This document shows, piece by piece, positions 16,107-25,151 of a stretch of DNA of 39,501 bases. The notes below the pieces were generated by a model. That model searched no databases. It saw only the letters and a list, made by a program, of their open reading frames with translations, and had not been told where the DNA came from. How positions within the stretch are numbered: the stretch's first letter is position 1; every line of letters starts with the position of its first letter. Source of the stretch: Chthoniobacteraceae bacterium (GTDB taxonomy: Bacteria; Verrucomicrobiota; Verrucomicrobiia; Chthoniobacterales; Chthoniobacteraceae); NCBI GenBank assembly GCA_028714515.1, contig JAQTMF010000005.1:1-39501 (forward strand). The letters run 5' to 3'. A program made the position numbers and the translations under genes.

Positions 16107-18716
16107 ATGAAAAGAGCATCTTCTATTCCCCCAAAATCCCCTCTCTTCTTCCCCCGTGTAGCACCCCTTTCGATTGCGGCCTTGATGGCATGTTGTGTCA
16201 GCGCGCAGGCCATCACCTATTCGTGGGTCGACGGCACGACCGGGAACTGGAGCGACACCGCGAGCTGGACGACTTCCGACAGCTCCGGAACGGCTCCCTC
16301 CGGCAATGACAACACCGCGGCCCTTTCGTTCGGCACGCCGGGCATGACGGCGGATTACACCGCCACCAACGACATTTCGGTCGGCGGCGCGGCGAACACC
16401 GATTTCCAGATCAACTCCCTTACCTTGACCGGCTCGAACGGGACCGCCAGCACCACGCGCAATATCGTCATTGCCAATGGCAGCAATGGCGGGACGCTGA
16501 CGTTTGCCGGGACGGGCGCTAACGTCAATCTCCTCGCCAACAATGTCACTGGCGCCAAGAACATCGCCTATGATGTGCGATCGGCCGTGAAACTGGCCGC
16601 CGATACCACGTTTACGGGGGACGGGAGCGGCTCGTTCCTGTTCAGCGGCGGGGTAAACGCGGGTGGCTATACTCTGACCAAGACCGGGAAAAGCGTCCTG
16701 ACCCTGGGTGGTGCAAACAATACCCTGGGGAATGTCCTATTGGGGGCCGGTTCGGGGAACAAGCTCGTGCTTGCCGGTACGGTGAGCAATACGCTGGGAA
16801 GCGTGACGTTGGACTGTAGCACCGCCAGCTCCGGCATTCTGGCCGCGGGCACGGGGGCGGCGGTGTCCATCGGCGCGGGCTCGGGCGATTTCATCCGGGT
16901 TGGCAGTTACAATGGCGGGGCGACCAAGGACAATCTTGCTCACAACGGCGTGCTGGACATGAGCGCCGCCTCGTCGTTCACGGCGAATGTGGGCATCATC
17001 GCGCTGGGCAATATCTATAGCAGCACCAGCGCCGCCGCGGCATCCGCCGGGGTGATTAAGCTGAGCAACGGGACGAATGACATCACCGCTGCAACAAGCA
17101 TCATTTTGGGGCAAGACGCGGGAGGCGCGGCGATCACCAAGATTCCCGTTGGCCAGATCATCGGCGGTTCCGGTGCGACAACGATCCACACACCCATCCT
17201 AACGGTGGGAACCACCTCCGGGGTGGGCCTGTTCACCCTTGATGCCGGCGGCAGCGTTACGCTGGACGGGCTTTCTGGCGGAAGAGCGGCGCTCAATGTG
17301 GGGTATTCGACGGCCAATGCCAACGTCGTTTCCACCGGCACGATGACATTGGACGGCACTTTCAAAGCCACGTTGAATTCCCTGAACATCGGATCAAAGT
17401 CGGGCAGCAGCAATCCGGGCAGGGATTTGATCGGCGTGATGACGATCGGCAATAGTGCCGCAAACCACCTGGATATCCTCGCCAGCAGCACCAACGGCGC
17501 TCTTGTCATTGGCAGCATGACGAGCAATGCCGGGTTGACCAATAACGCCAACATATCGGGCAATCTTACGATCGGCAACCTGGACGCCACCTCCGTCATT
17601 GAAAACACCAACGCCTCGGGGGTGGGTATTCTGATTGGAAATTACCAGGCGGGCGCCAATGCGAGTGGTGCCATCGGTGTCTCCTCTTCGGGGACCATGA
17701 CGATGAACGGGGGGACGCTCCTGGTCAAATCGGCGGGAACATCGGCGGCGATTCAACTGGGCCGCATCAATCGAACCGGGACGAAGGATGTGGTTTCGGC
17801 CACGCTGAATTTGCTTGGCGGGTCGCTGACGGTGAACAATGACATCACTGCGGCCGCGCAAAACGGGGCGGTCATCAGTAGCACGCTGAACATCGACGGC
17901 GGCACCCTGGATATGGGCTCGCACGCCATCGGCAGCGCCGCCGCGAATGTCACCAACCTGGTCCTCGCCAGCGGCACGCTCAAGAACGTATCGGAAATCA
18001 ACGGCGGCGCGGACATCGTCAAGACCACGACCGGGACCTTTGTCCTGGCAGGCAACAACACCTACACCGGCGCGACTTCCATTAACGCCGGTATTTGGCG
18101 TGTCAACGGCACGGCGACTTCGTCCCGCCTCACCGCCGTCAACGACACCGGAACACTCGGCGGCACCGGCACGGTGGGGGCGGTGCAGGTGAACAACGGC
18201 GGCACCATTGACCCCGGCAACGCGCACGGCAATATCGGTACTCTGGCGGTCGGGGCCACGGCGATCAAAGGCGGGGCGTCGTATCTCCTGGAGGTGGACA
18301 ATGGCGGCGGGTTGGACGGAGCGGGCAGCCATTGGGACCAATTGGCCGTCACCGGGAGCCTGGACGTCTCCGATCTGAGCGCGATCAGCCAGTTCACCTT
18401 CAAGCTCTCCAGCCTCGACATCGGGGGGGGATTGGCCGGTTGGGACGCCAGCACCGATCATTTGTGGACTTCCGTCCTCACCACCACCGACGGCTTCGTG
18501 GGTTCGCTGACCGCCGATATGTTCACGGTCGATACCACCGGATTCTTGACGAACAACTTTACCGGCACGTTCAGTATCGTGCGGGATAGCGCCAATACCA
18601 ATAGCCTCGATCTGCTCTATACCGCCGCCGTCCCGGAACCCCAAACGTGGGGATTCCTGATGCTCGGGATGGGGGCTTTCGTGTGGCGCGCCCGGGCGAT
18701 GCGCCGGATTGCATGA
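16107..18716 (+). CDS. PEP-CTERM protein with autotransporter-associated beta-strand repeats
   Basis: 869-residue secreted protein. The ATG at 16107 is chosen because it gives a signal peptide (FPRVAPLSIAALMACCVSAQA, then ITYSWVDG); the track's start at 15747 is far upstream inside the divergent gene. The body is Gly/Ser/Thr/Asn-rich beta-helix with repeats such as GGYTLTKTGKSVLTLGGANN and GTFVLAGNNTYTGATSINAG. Near the C-terminus, LTADMFTVDTTGFLTNNFTG parallels the first PEP-CTERM protein (FDANLFSIDTTGFGNTLNGG). The tail VPEPQTWGFLMLGMGAFVWRARAMRR is a PEP-CTERM sorting signal. Preceded by site 4, so it may be induced along with the pectin genes. Its role on the cell surface (adhesion, glycan holding) is inference. 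Confidence 0.85.
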   Translation: MKRASSIPPKSPLFFPRVAPLSIAALMACCVSAQAITYSWVDGTTGNWSDTASWTTSDSSGTAPSGNDNTAALSFGTPGMTADYTATNDISVGGAANTDFQINSLTLTGSNGTASTTRNIVIANGSNGGTLTFAGTGANVNLLANNVTGAKNIAYDVRSAVKLAADTTFTGDGSGSFLFSGGVNAGGYTLTKTGKSVLTLGGANNTLGNVLLGAGSGNKLVLAGTVSNTLGSVTLDCSTASSGILAAGTGAAVSIGAGSGDFIRVGSYNGGATKDNLAHNGVLDMSAASSFTANVGIIALGNIYSSTSAAAASAGVIKLSNGTNDITAATSIILGQDAGGAAITKIPVGQIIGGSGATTIHTPILTVGTTSGVGLFTLDAGGSVTLDGLSGGRAALNVGYSTANANVVSTGTMTLDGTFKATLNSLNIGSKSGSSNPGRDLIGVMTIGNSAANHLDILASSTNGALVIGSMTSNAGLTNNANISGNLTIGNLDATSVIENTNASGVGILIGNYQAGANASGAIGVSSSGTMTMNGGTLLVKSAGTSAAIQLGRINRTGTKDVVSATLNLLGGSLTVNNDITAAAQNGAVISSTLNIDGGTLDMGSHAIGSAAANVTNLVLASGTLKNVSEINGGADIVKTTTGTFVLAGNNTYTGATSINAGIWRVNGTATSSRLTAVNDTGTLGGTGTVGAVQVNNGGTIDPGNAHGNIGTLAVGATAIKGGASYLLEVDNGGGLDGAGSHWDQLAVTGSLDVSDLSAISQFTFKLSSLDIGGGLAGWDASTDHLWTSVLTTTDGFVGSLTADMFTVDTTGFLTNNFTGTFSIVRDSANTNSLDLLYTAAVPEPQTWGFLMLGMGAFVWRARAMRRIA

Positions 18717-18737
18717 TTCGGGCGTGAATGATCTCCG

Positions 18738-18770
18738 GGCCAACAGGCACTCCAGCGCCTGTTGGCCTTT
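18738..18770 (+). terminator. Strong intrinsic terminator
   Basis: GGCCAACAGGC and GCCTGTTGGCC form a perfect 11-bp stem with an 8-base loop, followed by TTT. It ends the PEP-CTERM transcript before the symporter gene. Confidence 0.75.
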
Positions 18771-18860
18771 GGTGCAAAGTTGGAAAAAGGATCGCCAAAA
18801 TCCATCCTTGCGCAATCTTCATGTCTGCCCCGCGATCCCGGCGCAATTGAAAAGTATTCT

Positions 18861-20852
18861 ATGCAAATTATTGATTGGTCGATCATCGTCGCAAGTTTCC
18901 TCGTGGTCATCGCGATCGCCGTCTACACGCAGCGCTACATGCGCAGCGTGGCGGATTTCCTCTCCGCGGGCCGGGTCGCCGGGCGGTATGTCCTGGCTGT
19001 TTCCAAAGGAGAGATGGGGGCGGGAGCGGTGGTGTTCGTCGCCGGGTTCGAGGTTTTCAACCAGGGGGGCTTTTCGCTCCAGTGGTGGGAACTCCTCACG
19101 GCTCCGATCTGGATGCTGTTGACCGTGACGGGCTTTGTCATCTACCGCTACCGGGAAACGCGGGCGATGACGCTCGCGCAGTTCTTCGAGATCCGCTACA
19201 GCCGGCCTTTCCGCGTGTTTACGGGATTCCTGGGATTCGCGGCCGGCATCATCAACTTTGGCATCATCCCCGCCGTCGGCGCGCGGTTCATGGCTTACTT
19301 TTTCGGGTTGCCCCCCTCCTTCCATTTCTATTCCTGGGAAATCCCCACCTATATTCCCGTGATGGGGGCGTTCCTTGGGCTGACGCTGCTGGTGACATTG
19401 GCGGGCGGGCTCATCACCCTGATGGTGGCCGATTGCGTGGAGGGGATCATCTCCCAAATCCTGTACGTGGTGATCATCGGCGTGTTGCTTTGGATGTTCT
19501 GCTGGACGGATATCGCGCAGACATTGGGGAACCGCCCGGCCGGGCACTCGCTGCTCAACCCGTTCGATTCGCTGGACGTCAAGGACTTCAACATCTGGTT
19601 TGTGGCGATGGGGATCGTGACGGGCATCTATGGAACCATGGCCTGGCAGAACCAGAGCGCGTTCAACTCGGCGGGGCTGACCGCCCATGAATCGCGCATG
19701 GCCAACGTGCTCGGGAAGTGGCGCTTTTTCGGAAAACAAGCCGTGCTCACGCTGCTTGCGGTCTGTGCGATGACCTACCTCACCCACCCGGACTTCACCA
19801 CGCAGTCCCAGCCGACCCGGGAGGAAATCGCGGGCATCTCGCAGCCCAAGATCCAGCGGCAAATGACGATCCCCCTGGCGGTGGAGAATTTGCTCCCGGA
19901 AGGGGTCAAAGGGGCGCTCTGCGCGGTCCTCTTGATGGGCCTCATCGGCGGCGACGGCATCGCGCTTCACTCGTGGGGCAGCCTCTTCGTTCAAGACGTG
20001 GTCATCCCCCTGCGGAAGAAAGCCTTCTCTCCCAAGCAGCATATCCGGGCGCTGCGCTGGTCCATGGTGGGGGTGGCTCTTGCCGCGTTTCTCATGGGCA
20101 GCCTGTTCCGGCAAACGGAGTACATCTCCATGTGGTGGAGTGTCACGACGGCGTTCTACGTGGGCGGCGCCGGGGCGGCCATTATCGGCGGTTTGTATTG
20201 GAAAAAAGGCACCACCGCAGGCGCGTGGAGCGGGTTGCTGACCGGCTCGGGCCTCTCCGGCGGCGGGATCTTGCTGCGGCAGATCTACCAGGACCAGTTC
20301 CCGCTGAATGGAATGCAGATCTCTTTCTTTTCCTCGCTGATCGCCGTCGCCGTCTATGTGATCGTGTCGCTATTGACGTGCCGCCAGGACTTCGACATGG
20401 ACCGCATGTTGCACCGTGGCGCTTACGCGCTCGACCCGGCCAAGCATGCCGGCCCCGCCCCGAAGCGCTCCCTTTGGCGCAGCCTGCTCGGGTTTGATGA
20501 GAACTTCACCAAGTTCGACAAGGTGCTCACTTCGTCGATTACTTTCTACACCCTCGCGTTGTTCTTTGTCGCGTTGATCGGCACCATCTGGAACCTGATC
20601 TCGCCGTGGTCCATGCCGGTCTGGTCCGCCTTCTGGTATATCAAGGCGATCATCATCCCCGTGACCCTCGCGGTGGTGACGGCCATCTGGTTTACGTGGG
20701 GCGGGATTTTGGACCTCCGGCATCTCTTCCAACGCCTGCGCCTGCACACGGTCAACGCGATGGACAACGGCATGGTCATCAACCACCAAAACGTGGGCGA
20801 AGCGCCGGAAGCGCCGCAACCCGCGAAGCCGCCGGTGACGGTGGACAAATAG
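18861..20852 (+). CDS. Sodium:solute symporter (SSS family)
   Basis: 663-residue inner-membrane carrier. The ATG at 18861 begins MQIIDWSIIVASFLVVIAIAVY, which is the first helix; the track start 33 codons earlier lies in the terminator region. About 13-15 hydrophobic segments can be followed. Family features include FLSAGRVAGRYVLAVSKGEMGAGAVVFVAG in the helix 1-2 region, WQNQSAFNSAG, and LLMGLIGGDGIALHSWGSLFVQDVV in the Na+-binding core (helix 8 region). The last helices (ITFYTLALFFVALIGTIWNLI and IIIPVTLAVVTAIWFTW) form an extra C-terminal pair seen in long SSS members. Probably imports a sugar, uronate or oligosaccharide released by the nearby enzymes. It is convergent with the regulator gene, with only 28 bases between stops. 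Confidence 0.9.
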   Translation: MQIIDWSIIVASFLVVIAIAVYTQRYMRSVADFLSAGRVAGRYVLAVSKGEMGAGAVVFVAGFEVFNQGGFSLQWWELLTAPIWMLLTVTGFVIYRYRETRAMTLAQFFEIRYSRPFRVFTGFLGFAAGIINFGIIPAVGARFMAYFFGLPPSFHFYSWEIPTYIPVMGAFLGLTLLVTLAGGLITLMVADCVEGIISQILYVVIIGVLLWMFCWTDIAQTLGNRPAGHSLLNPFDSLDVKDFNIWFVAMGIVTGIYGTMAWQNQSAFNSAGLTAHESRMANVLGKWRFFGKQAVLTLLAVCAMTYLTHPDFTTQSQPTREEIAGISQPKIQRQMTIPLAVENLLPEGVKGALCAVLLMGLIGGDGIALHSWGSLFVQDVVIPLRKKAFSPKQHIRALRWSMVGVALAAFLMGSLFRQTEYISMWWSVTTAFYVGGAGAAIIGGLYWKKGTTAGAWSGLLTGSGLSGGGILLRQIYQDQFPLNGMQISFFSSLIAVAVYVIVSLLTCRQDFDMDRMLHRGAYALDPAKHAGPAPKRSLWRSLLGFDENFTKFDKVLTSSITFYTLALFFVALIGTIWNLISPWSMPVWSAFWYIKAIIIPVTLAVVTAIWFTWGGILDLRHLFQRLRLHTVNAMDNGMVINHQNVGEAPEAPQPAKPPVTVDK

Positions 20853-20880
20853 GCTTGCCGCGCGATTGGCGGAGGACCGG

Positions 20881-21912
20881 TCAGGTCTGCGCCCGGATGG
20901 TCTTCCCATCAACCCAAGTGCCGCTGACCAGCATGCTCAGTGGCACGGTGGGGCAGCCGCATTCGTTGCGGTGGACCAGATCGACGAGAAAGTCCACGGC
21001 CTTGGCTCCGATCACGCGGGGGTTTTCCCAAATCCCGGAGTAGAAAGCTCCCTCATCGGGCACGCTGAGAAGGGAAAAACCGGTTTCCTCCGGCACCGCG
21101 ACACCCTCCGCGCGCAGCCACTCGTAAACATAAGTTCCCATGGAAATGATGACATCCGGGCGATAGCGTTGGTACCACTTCATGAACGTCGTCCGGTGGA
21201 GCGGCTGTTGCAATAGAAGCGGGATGCGGTCGCGCTGCGGCAGTTGGCGCTGGGACATCCAGAACGCGGCCGACCAGTTTCGGTCCGCGCGTTTGTCGCT
21301 CTCCAGCGCCATGGCAAGCCCCGGGCGGCGGTACCCGAGGGAGATCAATTTTCGGAACGCCGTTTCCACCGAACGGAACTGTTGCAACGCCACCAGATGC
21401 AGTTGCGGTTTTTCCAGCGTATAGCCAAAGGAGACGGCGGAAAACCGGTCAAAACAAAAGTCGAGCTGCATACCGGCCTTGGGTTGCGGCATGAGAAGAA
21501 TGCCCGGGATGTTGCGCGCCGCGAAGATTCGTTCCAGCCGGGCGCTGGTCATCCCCGGGGCCGTCAATTCATGTTCTTCCAATTGGTAGCCAAGCTCCCG
21601 CGCTCGCTCTTTTGCTCCCTCGAAGTAATTCAACAGCGTTGACTGCTGTTTCCATGGGGTGGAGGCGGGATAATTGGAAAGCCACGCCAGCGTCGCTTGA
21701 AACCGGGGGGAGCGGACCCGTTTGCGATAGGCGGAGAGGCCGGAGAGATACGGGTCGGGCTGGTATCCCATTTTTTCCGCGATTCCCTGGATGCGGGCGC
21801 GGGTCTCCGGCGAAATGCTGAAGTGATTGCTCAACGCCAGCGAAACGGTGGCTTGTGTGACGCCGGCTTTTTCCGCCAGGTCTTTTTGGGTGATTCGAGT
21901 TGCCTTTGCCAT
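20881..21912 (-). CDS. LacI-family transcriptional regulator
   Basis: 343 residues. The N-terminal LacI helix-turn-helix is clear: RITQKDLAEKAGVTQATVSLALSNHFSISPETRARI (about 5-42), followed by the hinge region GYQPDPYLSGL. The remainder is a periplasmic-binding-protein-like effector domain (from about residue 60: ATLAWLSNYPAS ... GILLMPQPK ... RPDVIISMG). It should bind a sugar-type effector and control transport and hydrolase genes. The intergenic region it shares with the propeller gene contains a TTATTTGTATAA element 89 bases from its own start. The same element occurs at three other promoter regions nearby, so this protein is the best candidate to bind it and to autoregulate. The link is inference from position. 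Confidence 0.93.
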   Translation of the reverse strand: MAKATRITQKDLAEKAGVTQATVSLALSNHFSISPETRARIQGIAEKMGYQPDPYLSGLSAYRKRVRSPRFQATLAWLSNYPASTPWKQQSTLLNYFEGAKERARELGYQLEEHELTAPGMTSARLERIFAARNIPGILLMPQPKAGMQLDFCFDRFSAVSFGYTLEKPQLHLVALQQFRSVETAFRKLISLGYRRPGLAMALESDKRADRNWSAAFWMSQRQLPQRDRIPLLLQQPLHRTTFMKWYQRYRPDVIISMGTYVYEWLRAEGVAVPEETGFSLLSVPDEGAFYSGIWENPRVIGAKAVDFLVDLVHRNECGCPTVPLSMLVSGTWVDGKTIRAQT

Positions 21913-22000
21913 CGCGGGGATAGGGGCCCAAGGAACGTAACAATAGGCGGGGGCTGTGTGGTTGCAAGGGCATTGTGGGCGGCGCTTGGCTCTTGTCGGC

Positions 22001-22012
22001 TTATTTGTATAA
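22001..22012 (+). promoter_or_regulatory. TTATTTGTATAA element, site 5 (between regulator and propeller genes)
   Basis: Exact copy on the plus strand, 67 bases before the start at 22080 and 88 bases behind the divergent LacI-type gene start. TATAAC at 22008-22013 with TTGGCT 16 bases upstream (21986-21991) would make a fair sigma-70 promoter whose -10 box overlaps the element. Confidence 0.65.
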
Positions 22013-22079
22013 CCTGCAGTATTCTAGCGGGCTGGAAACAACGGATTAAGCTGCCTGGCGAACTAGGAACCACCACTCT

Positions 22080-23267
22080 ATGCCAGCCATTCTTAACGCC
22101 GCCCCCATCACTGCGCACGCCGTCACAAAAGGGCCCCAACACCACTTTTTCGGATACTATGACAAATTTCCCTGGGACGCCTCGGGGAGATGGATGCTGG
22201 GGATGGAATCCTCATTCATGGATCGCCCGCCCACGGAAAACGATATCTTGACCATCGGGCTGATCGACACCGCGTGCGATAACCAATGGACCCCGTTGGC
22301 GCAGAGCCATTCGTGGAATTGGCAGCAAGGGGCGATGGCTCAGTGGCTCGGTGATGGCACCTCCGGCGACATCATTTTCAATGACCGCGTAGAGGGCCGA
22401 TTGGTCGCGCGGATTCTCAATGTGCACACCAAGGCGGAACGGATGCTCGACACGCCCATCTACGCCGTCAACCGCGCGGGCACGCATGCCGTCAGCATTA
22501 ACTTCGCCCGCCTGCACAGCCAGCGCCCCGGGTACGGCTACCCGGGCGTGCCCGACCCTTGGAAGGACGTCGCCGAGCCCGAAGAGGACGGCGTTTTCTC
22601 CCTCGACCTGGCCACGGGCGAGAAGAAGCTGATCCTGAGCACCGCCCAGGCGGCCAACTATCTGCGCAAGCCGGAGTTCGATGGCAAGATACACCGGTTC
22701 AATCACGCGCAGTTCAGCCATCACAACGGGCGCTTCGCCTGCCTGCACCGCTACAAAACGCCGGACGAGGAAGTGGGGAGCACCCGGTTGCTGACGCTCA
22801 ATCTTGACGGTTCGGATCTTTGCTGCCTCTCCGATCACACCCTCGTGTCTCACTATGACTGGAAAGACGACCGGTCGGTTCTGGCATGGGCGCGCCGGGA
22901 GGGGAGGGGAGACCATTACTACCTCTTCCACGACCGGAGCGACCGCGTGGATGTGATTGGCGAAAAGGTGTTCCGCTCCGATGGCCACTGTTCATTCTCG
23001 CCCGATGGGAAATGGGTATTGACCGACACCTACCCGGACAGCACGAACCACCGCACGTTGCTCCTTTTCCATTTGGAAAGCGGAGAGCTGATCGAACTGG
23101 GGCGGTTCTTCACGCCGCCGGTGACGTGGCAAATCCGGCAAATCCGGTGCGATCTGCACCCGCGCTGGAGCCGCGACGGGGAGAAAGTCTGCATCGACTC
23201 GATCCACGAAGGCTCCCGTCAAATCTACGTTTTGGACGTCAAGTCGATCGTGAAAAACACGAGATGA
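22080..23267 (+). CDS. Beta-propeller protein, oligogalacturonate-lyase (PL22)-like
   Basis: 395 residues, no signal peptide, so probably cytoplasmic. Repeating propeller blades are readable as TolB/WD40-like strands (DGVFSLDLATGEKKLIL, GSTRLLTLNLDGSDLCCLSD, HYYLFHDRSDRVDVIG, RTLLLFHLESGELIELG, SRQIYVLDVKSI). His-rich segments such as HRFNHAQFSHHNGRF, SDGHCSFSPDGKWVLTD and RCDLHPRWSRDGEKV resemble the metal/His active site of oligogalacturonate lyases, which cut unsaturated pectin fragments. The N-terminus HHFFGYYDKFPWD is distinctive. The position behind a regulator and site 5, next to GH2 and near PL1 and GH28, fits pectin-fragment breakdown. The PL22 assignment is by resemblance and not proven. 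Confidence 0.7.
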   Translation: MPAILNAAPITAHAVTKGPQHHFFGYYDKFPWDASGRWMLGMESSFMDRPPTENDILTIGLIDTACDNQWTPLAQSHSWNWQQGAMAQWLGDGTSGDIIFNDRVEGRLVARILNVHTKAERMLDTPIYAVNRAGTHAVSINFARLHSQRPGYGYPGVPDPWKDVAEPEEDGVFSLDLATGEKKLILSTAQAANYLRKPEFDGKIHRFNHAQFSHHNGRFACLHRYKTPDEEVGSTRLLTLNLDGSDLCCLSDHTLVSHYDWKDDRSVLAWARREGRGDHYYLFHDRSDRVDVIGEKVFRSDGHCSFSPDGKWVLTDTYPDSTNHRTLLLFHLESGELIELGRFFTPPVTWQIRQIRCDLHPRWSRDGEKVCIDSIHEGSRQIYVLDVKSIVKNTR

Positions 23268-23347
23268 TGATTTTCCGCGAGGCGATACGCGTGTAACATC
23301 AAACCCCACAGAGAGCCCATGAGATCCCCCCTCTCAAACCTGGCCGA

Positions 23348-23397
23348 GCCGCCACCTCCCTGCAGCCCTCTGGCAGGGTGGGCGCGGCCGGCTTTTG
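23348..23397 (+). terminator. GC-rich hairpin with T-run between propeller and GH2 genes
   Basis: CCCTGC/GCAGGG form the inner stem and GCCGC/GCGGC an outer stem, separated by an internal loop, followed by TTTTGTTG. It could end or attenuate transcription from the propeller gene into GH2 and the cassette. Confidence 0.5.
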
Positions 23398-23439
23398 TTG
23401 TGCGGGAACCAAGCCGCGCAGCCTTCCTACCTCCCCCTA

Positions 23440-25137
23440 ATGACTACCTCTCTTAACGGACTATGGGATTTTGAATTCCTCGGAGACGTTGCCGTCGAGG
23501 CAATCGATCCCTCGGGAACCGCCGCCACCGGCAAGATGCCGGTGCCGTCCGCCTTCGACGCCCTGCCGGACTACGCCGGGCGGCGGGGCGCGGCGATCTA
23601 CCGCACCCGTTTTACCGCGTCCCCCAACCACCCCGTCCGGCTGGAGTTCGGAGCGGTCTCCTTCTGGTGCCGGGTCTACGTCGATGGCATGTTTCTTGCC
23701 GAGCACGCCTGCGGCTATTCCCCCTTTACGGTGGATGTCCCTGGCGCGGCCGGGGAAACCCGTGAATTGACGGTGCTGCTGGATAATCGTTTTGATTTTG
23801 CCCGCGTGCCGATGCACGAGGAGTATTTCGACTTCTACCAATACGGAGGGATCCTCCGGGAAGTCACCTTGCGCGAGTTGCCGGTCAGCGGGCCGTTCGT
23901 TGATGCCGTGCAGGTCACGCCGACGGCCGACTTCCGCCGTGGCGAAGTCGAGATCTCCCTCTTTCTGGGCGGGACCGTCCCGGCCACCATTGCCTTTACC
24001 ACCCGGTTCGATCAAGGCGCCATCCAGCGGCATCAAGCCGCCGTGGAGCCTGGCAACAGGGTGCGGATCACCCTGTGCGTTCCCGGCGCCAAACCGTGGT
24101 CTCCCGATTCACCCCATCTGCACGAACTGGCGGCCGCTCTTTGCGATCAAGACGGCCGGCCCCGTGGAGATACCGTCAAAGCGCGGTTTGGGTTGCGCCG
24201 CATCGAGTCGCGCCAGGGGGCGTTGTTGCTGAACGGCGAAAAACTCCAACTGCGGGGCTACAACCGGCACGAGTGGCATCCCAGTTGCGGCCCCTGCACT
24301 TCCCCGATGCAGATGGTGGCCGATTTGCAGCTCCTGCGCGACCTCGGGTGCAACTTCGTTCGCGGCTGCCATTATCCGCAGGACCAGCGTTTCCTGGATC
24401 TTTGCGATGAATTCGGCTTCCTCGTTTGGGAAGAAAACCTCGGCTGGGGACAGCGCGAGCAAACGCTAACCGACCCCAAATTCCGCCGCGACCACCTGGC
24501 CGCTTTGCGCGAAATGGTGCGGGCCAGCTTCAATCACCCCTCGGTCATCATCTGGGGATTTCTGAACGAAGCCGGCACCAACCAGGACTACGCCCGCCCG
24601 GTGATCGAGGAGACGGTCGAGACCCTCCGGGCGCTGGATCCGTCGCGGCTGGTGACTTACGCGACCATGTTCCCCACGACGGACAAACACTACGACCTCG
24701 TCGATATCATCAGTCTCAATATCTACCCCGGCTGGTATGAATGCGAAGGGGTGGAGCACCCACTGGACCTGATCGCCCCCCGCATTGAAGAATGCATGGC
24801 CTACCTGGACGCCCATTGCTGGGTGGACAAACCCGTCCTCCTCTCCGAGATCGGCGCCGAGGGGCTTTACGGGTGGCACGATCCTCACAACGATTTCTTC
24901 TCCGAAGAACACCAAGCCGAATACCTGCGGCGCGCGGCCTCGGCCGCAATGCACCACCCGCGGTGTTCCGGCATCGCGCTTTGGCAATTTTGCGACGTGC
25001 GCACCTATGGCGGCGGCCGTTCGATCAAACGTCCCAGAACCTTCAATAACAAAGGGACACTGGACGAATACCGCCGCCCGAAGGCCGCCTACCGCGCCGT
25101 GCGCGAGGTGTTCCGCGCGGCAAAATCCAATCCCTAG
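23440..25137 (+). CDS. GH2 beta-galactosidase/beta-glucuronidase-like enzyme
   Basis: 565 residues from the ATG at 23440, beginning MTTSLNGLWDFEF, the normal start of GH2 enzymes; the track's TTG 15 codons upstream is less likely. Domain order: jelly-roll sugar-binding domain (about 1-165: PLEFGAVSFWCRVYVDG-type strands, HACGYSPFTVDV), immunoglobulin-like domain (about 165-255), and TIM barrel (about 265-560). The barrel starts with LLNGEKLQLRGYNRHEWHPSCG. The acid/base is Glu377 in WGFLNEAG and the nucleophile is Glu470 in LLSEIGAEG. No signal peptide, so likely cytoplasmic. It removes terminal beta-galactose, beta-glucuronate or a related sugar; which one cannot be told. Its stop is 14 bases before the Verru_Chthon B gene, suggesting one transcript. 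Confidence 0.9.
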   Translation: MTTSLNGLWDFEFLGDVAVEAIDPSGTAATGKMPVPSAFDALPDYAGRRGAAIYRTRFTASPNHPVRLEFGAVSFWCRVYVDGMFLAEHACGYSPFTVDVPGAAGETRELTVLLDNRFDFARVPMHEEYFDFYQYGGILREVTLRELPVSGPFVDAVQVTPTADFRRGEVEISLFLGGTVPATIAFTTRFDQGAIQRHQAAVEPGNRVRITLCVPGAKPWSPDSPHLHELAAALCDQDGRPRGDTVKARFGLRRIESRQGALLLNGEKLQLRGYNRHEWHPSCGPCTSPMQMVADLQLLRDLGCNFVRGCHYPQDQRFLDLCDEFGFLVWEENLGWGQREQTLTDPKFRRDHLAALREMVRASFNHPSVIIWGFLNEAGTNQDYARPVIEETVETLRALDPSRLVTYATMFPTTDKHYDLVDIISLNIYPGWYECEGVEHPLDLIAPRIEECMAYLDAHCWVDKPVLLSEIGAEGLYGWHDPHNDFFSEEHQAEYLRRAASAAMHHPRCSGIALWQFCDVRTYGGGRSIKRPRTFNNKGTLDEYRRPKAAYRAVREVFRAAKSNP

Positions 25138-25151
25138 CATTCCAACCCAAC

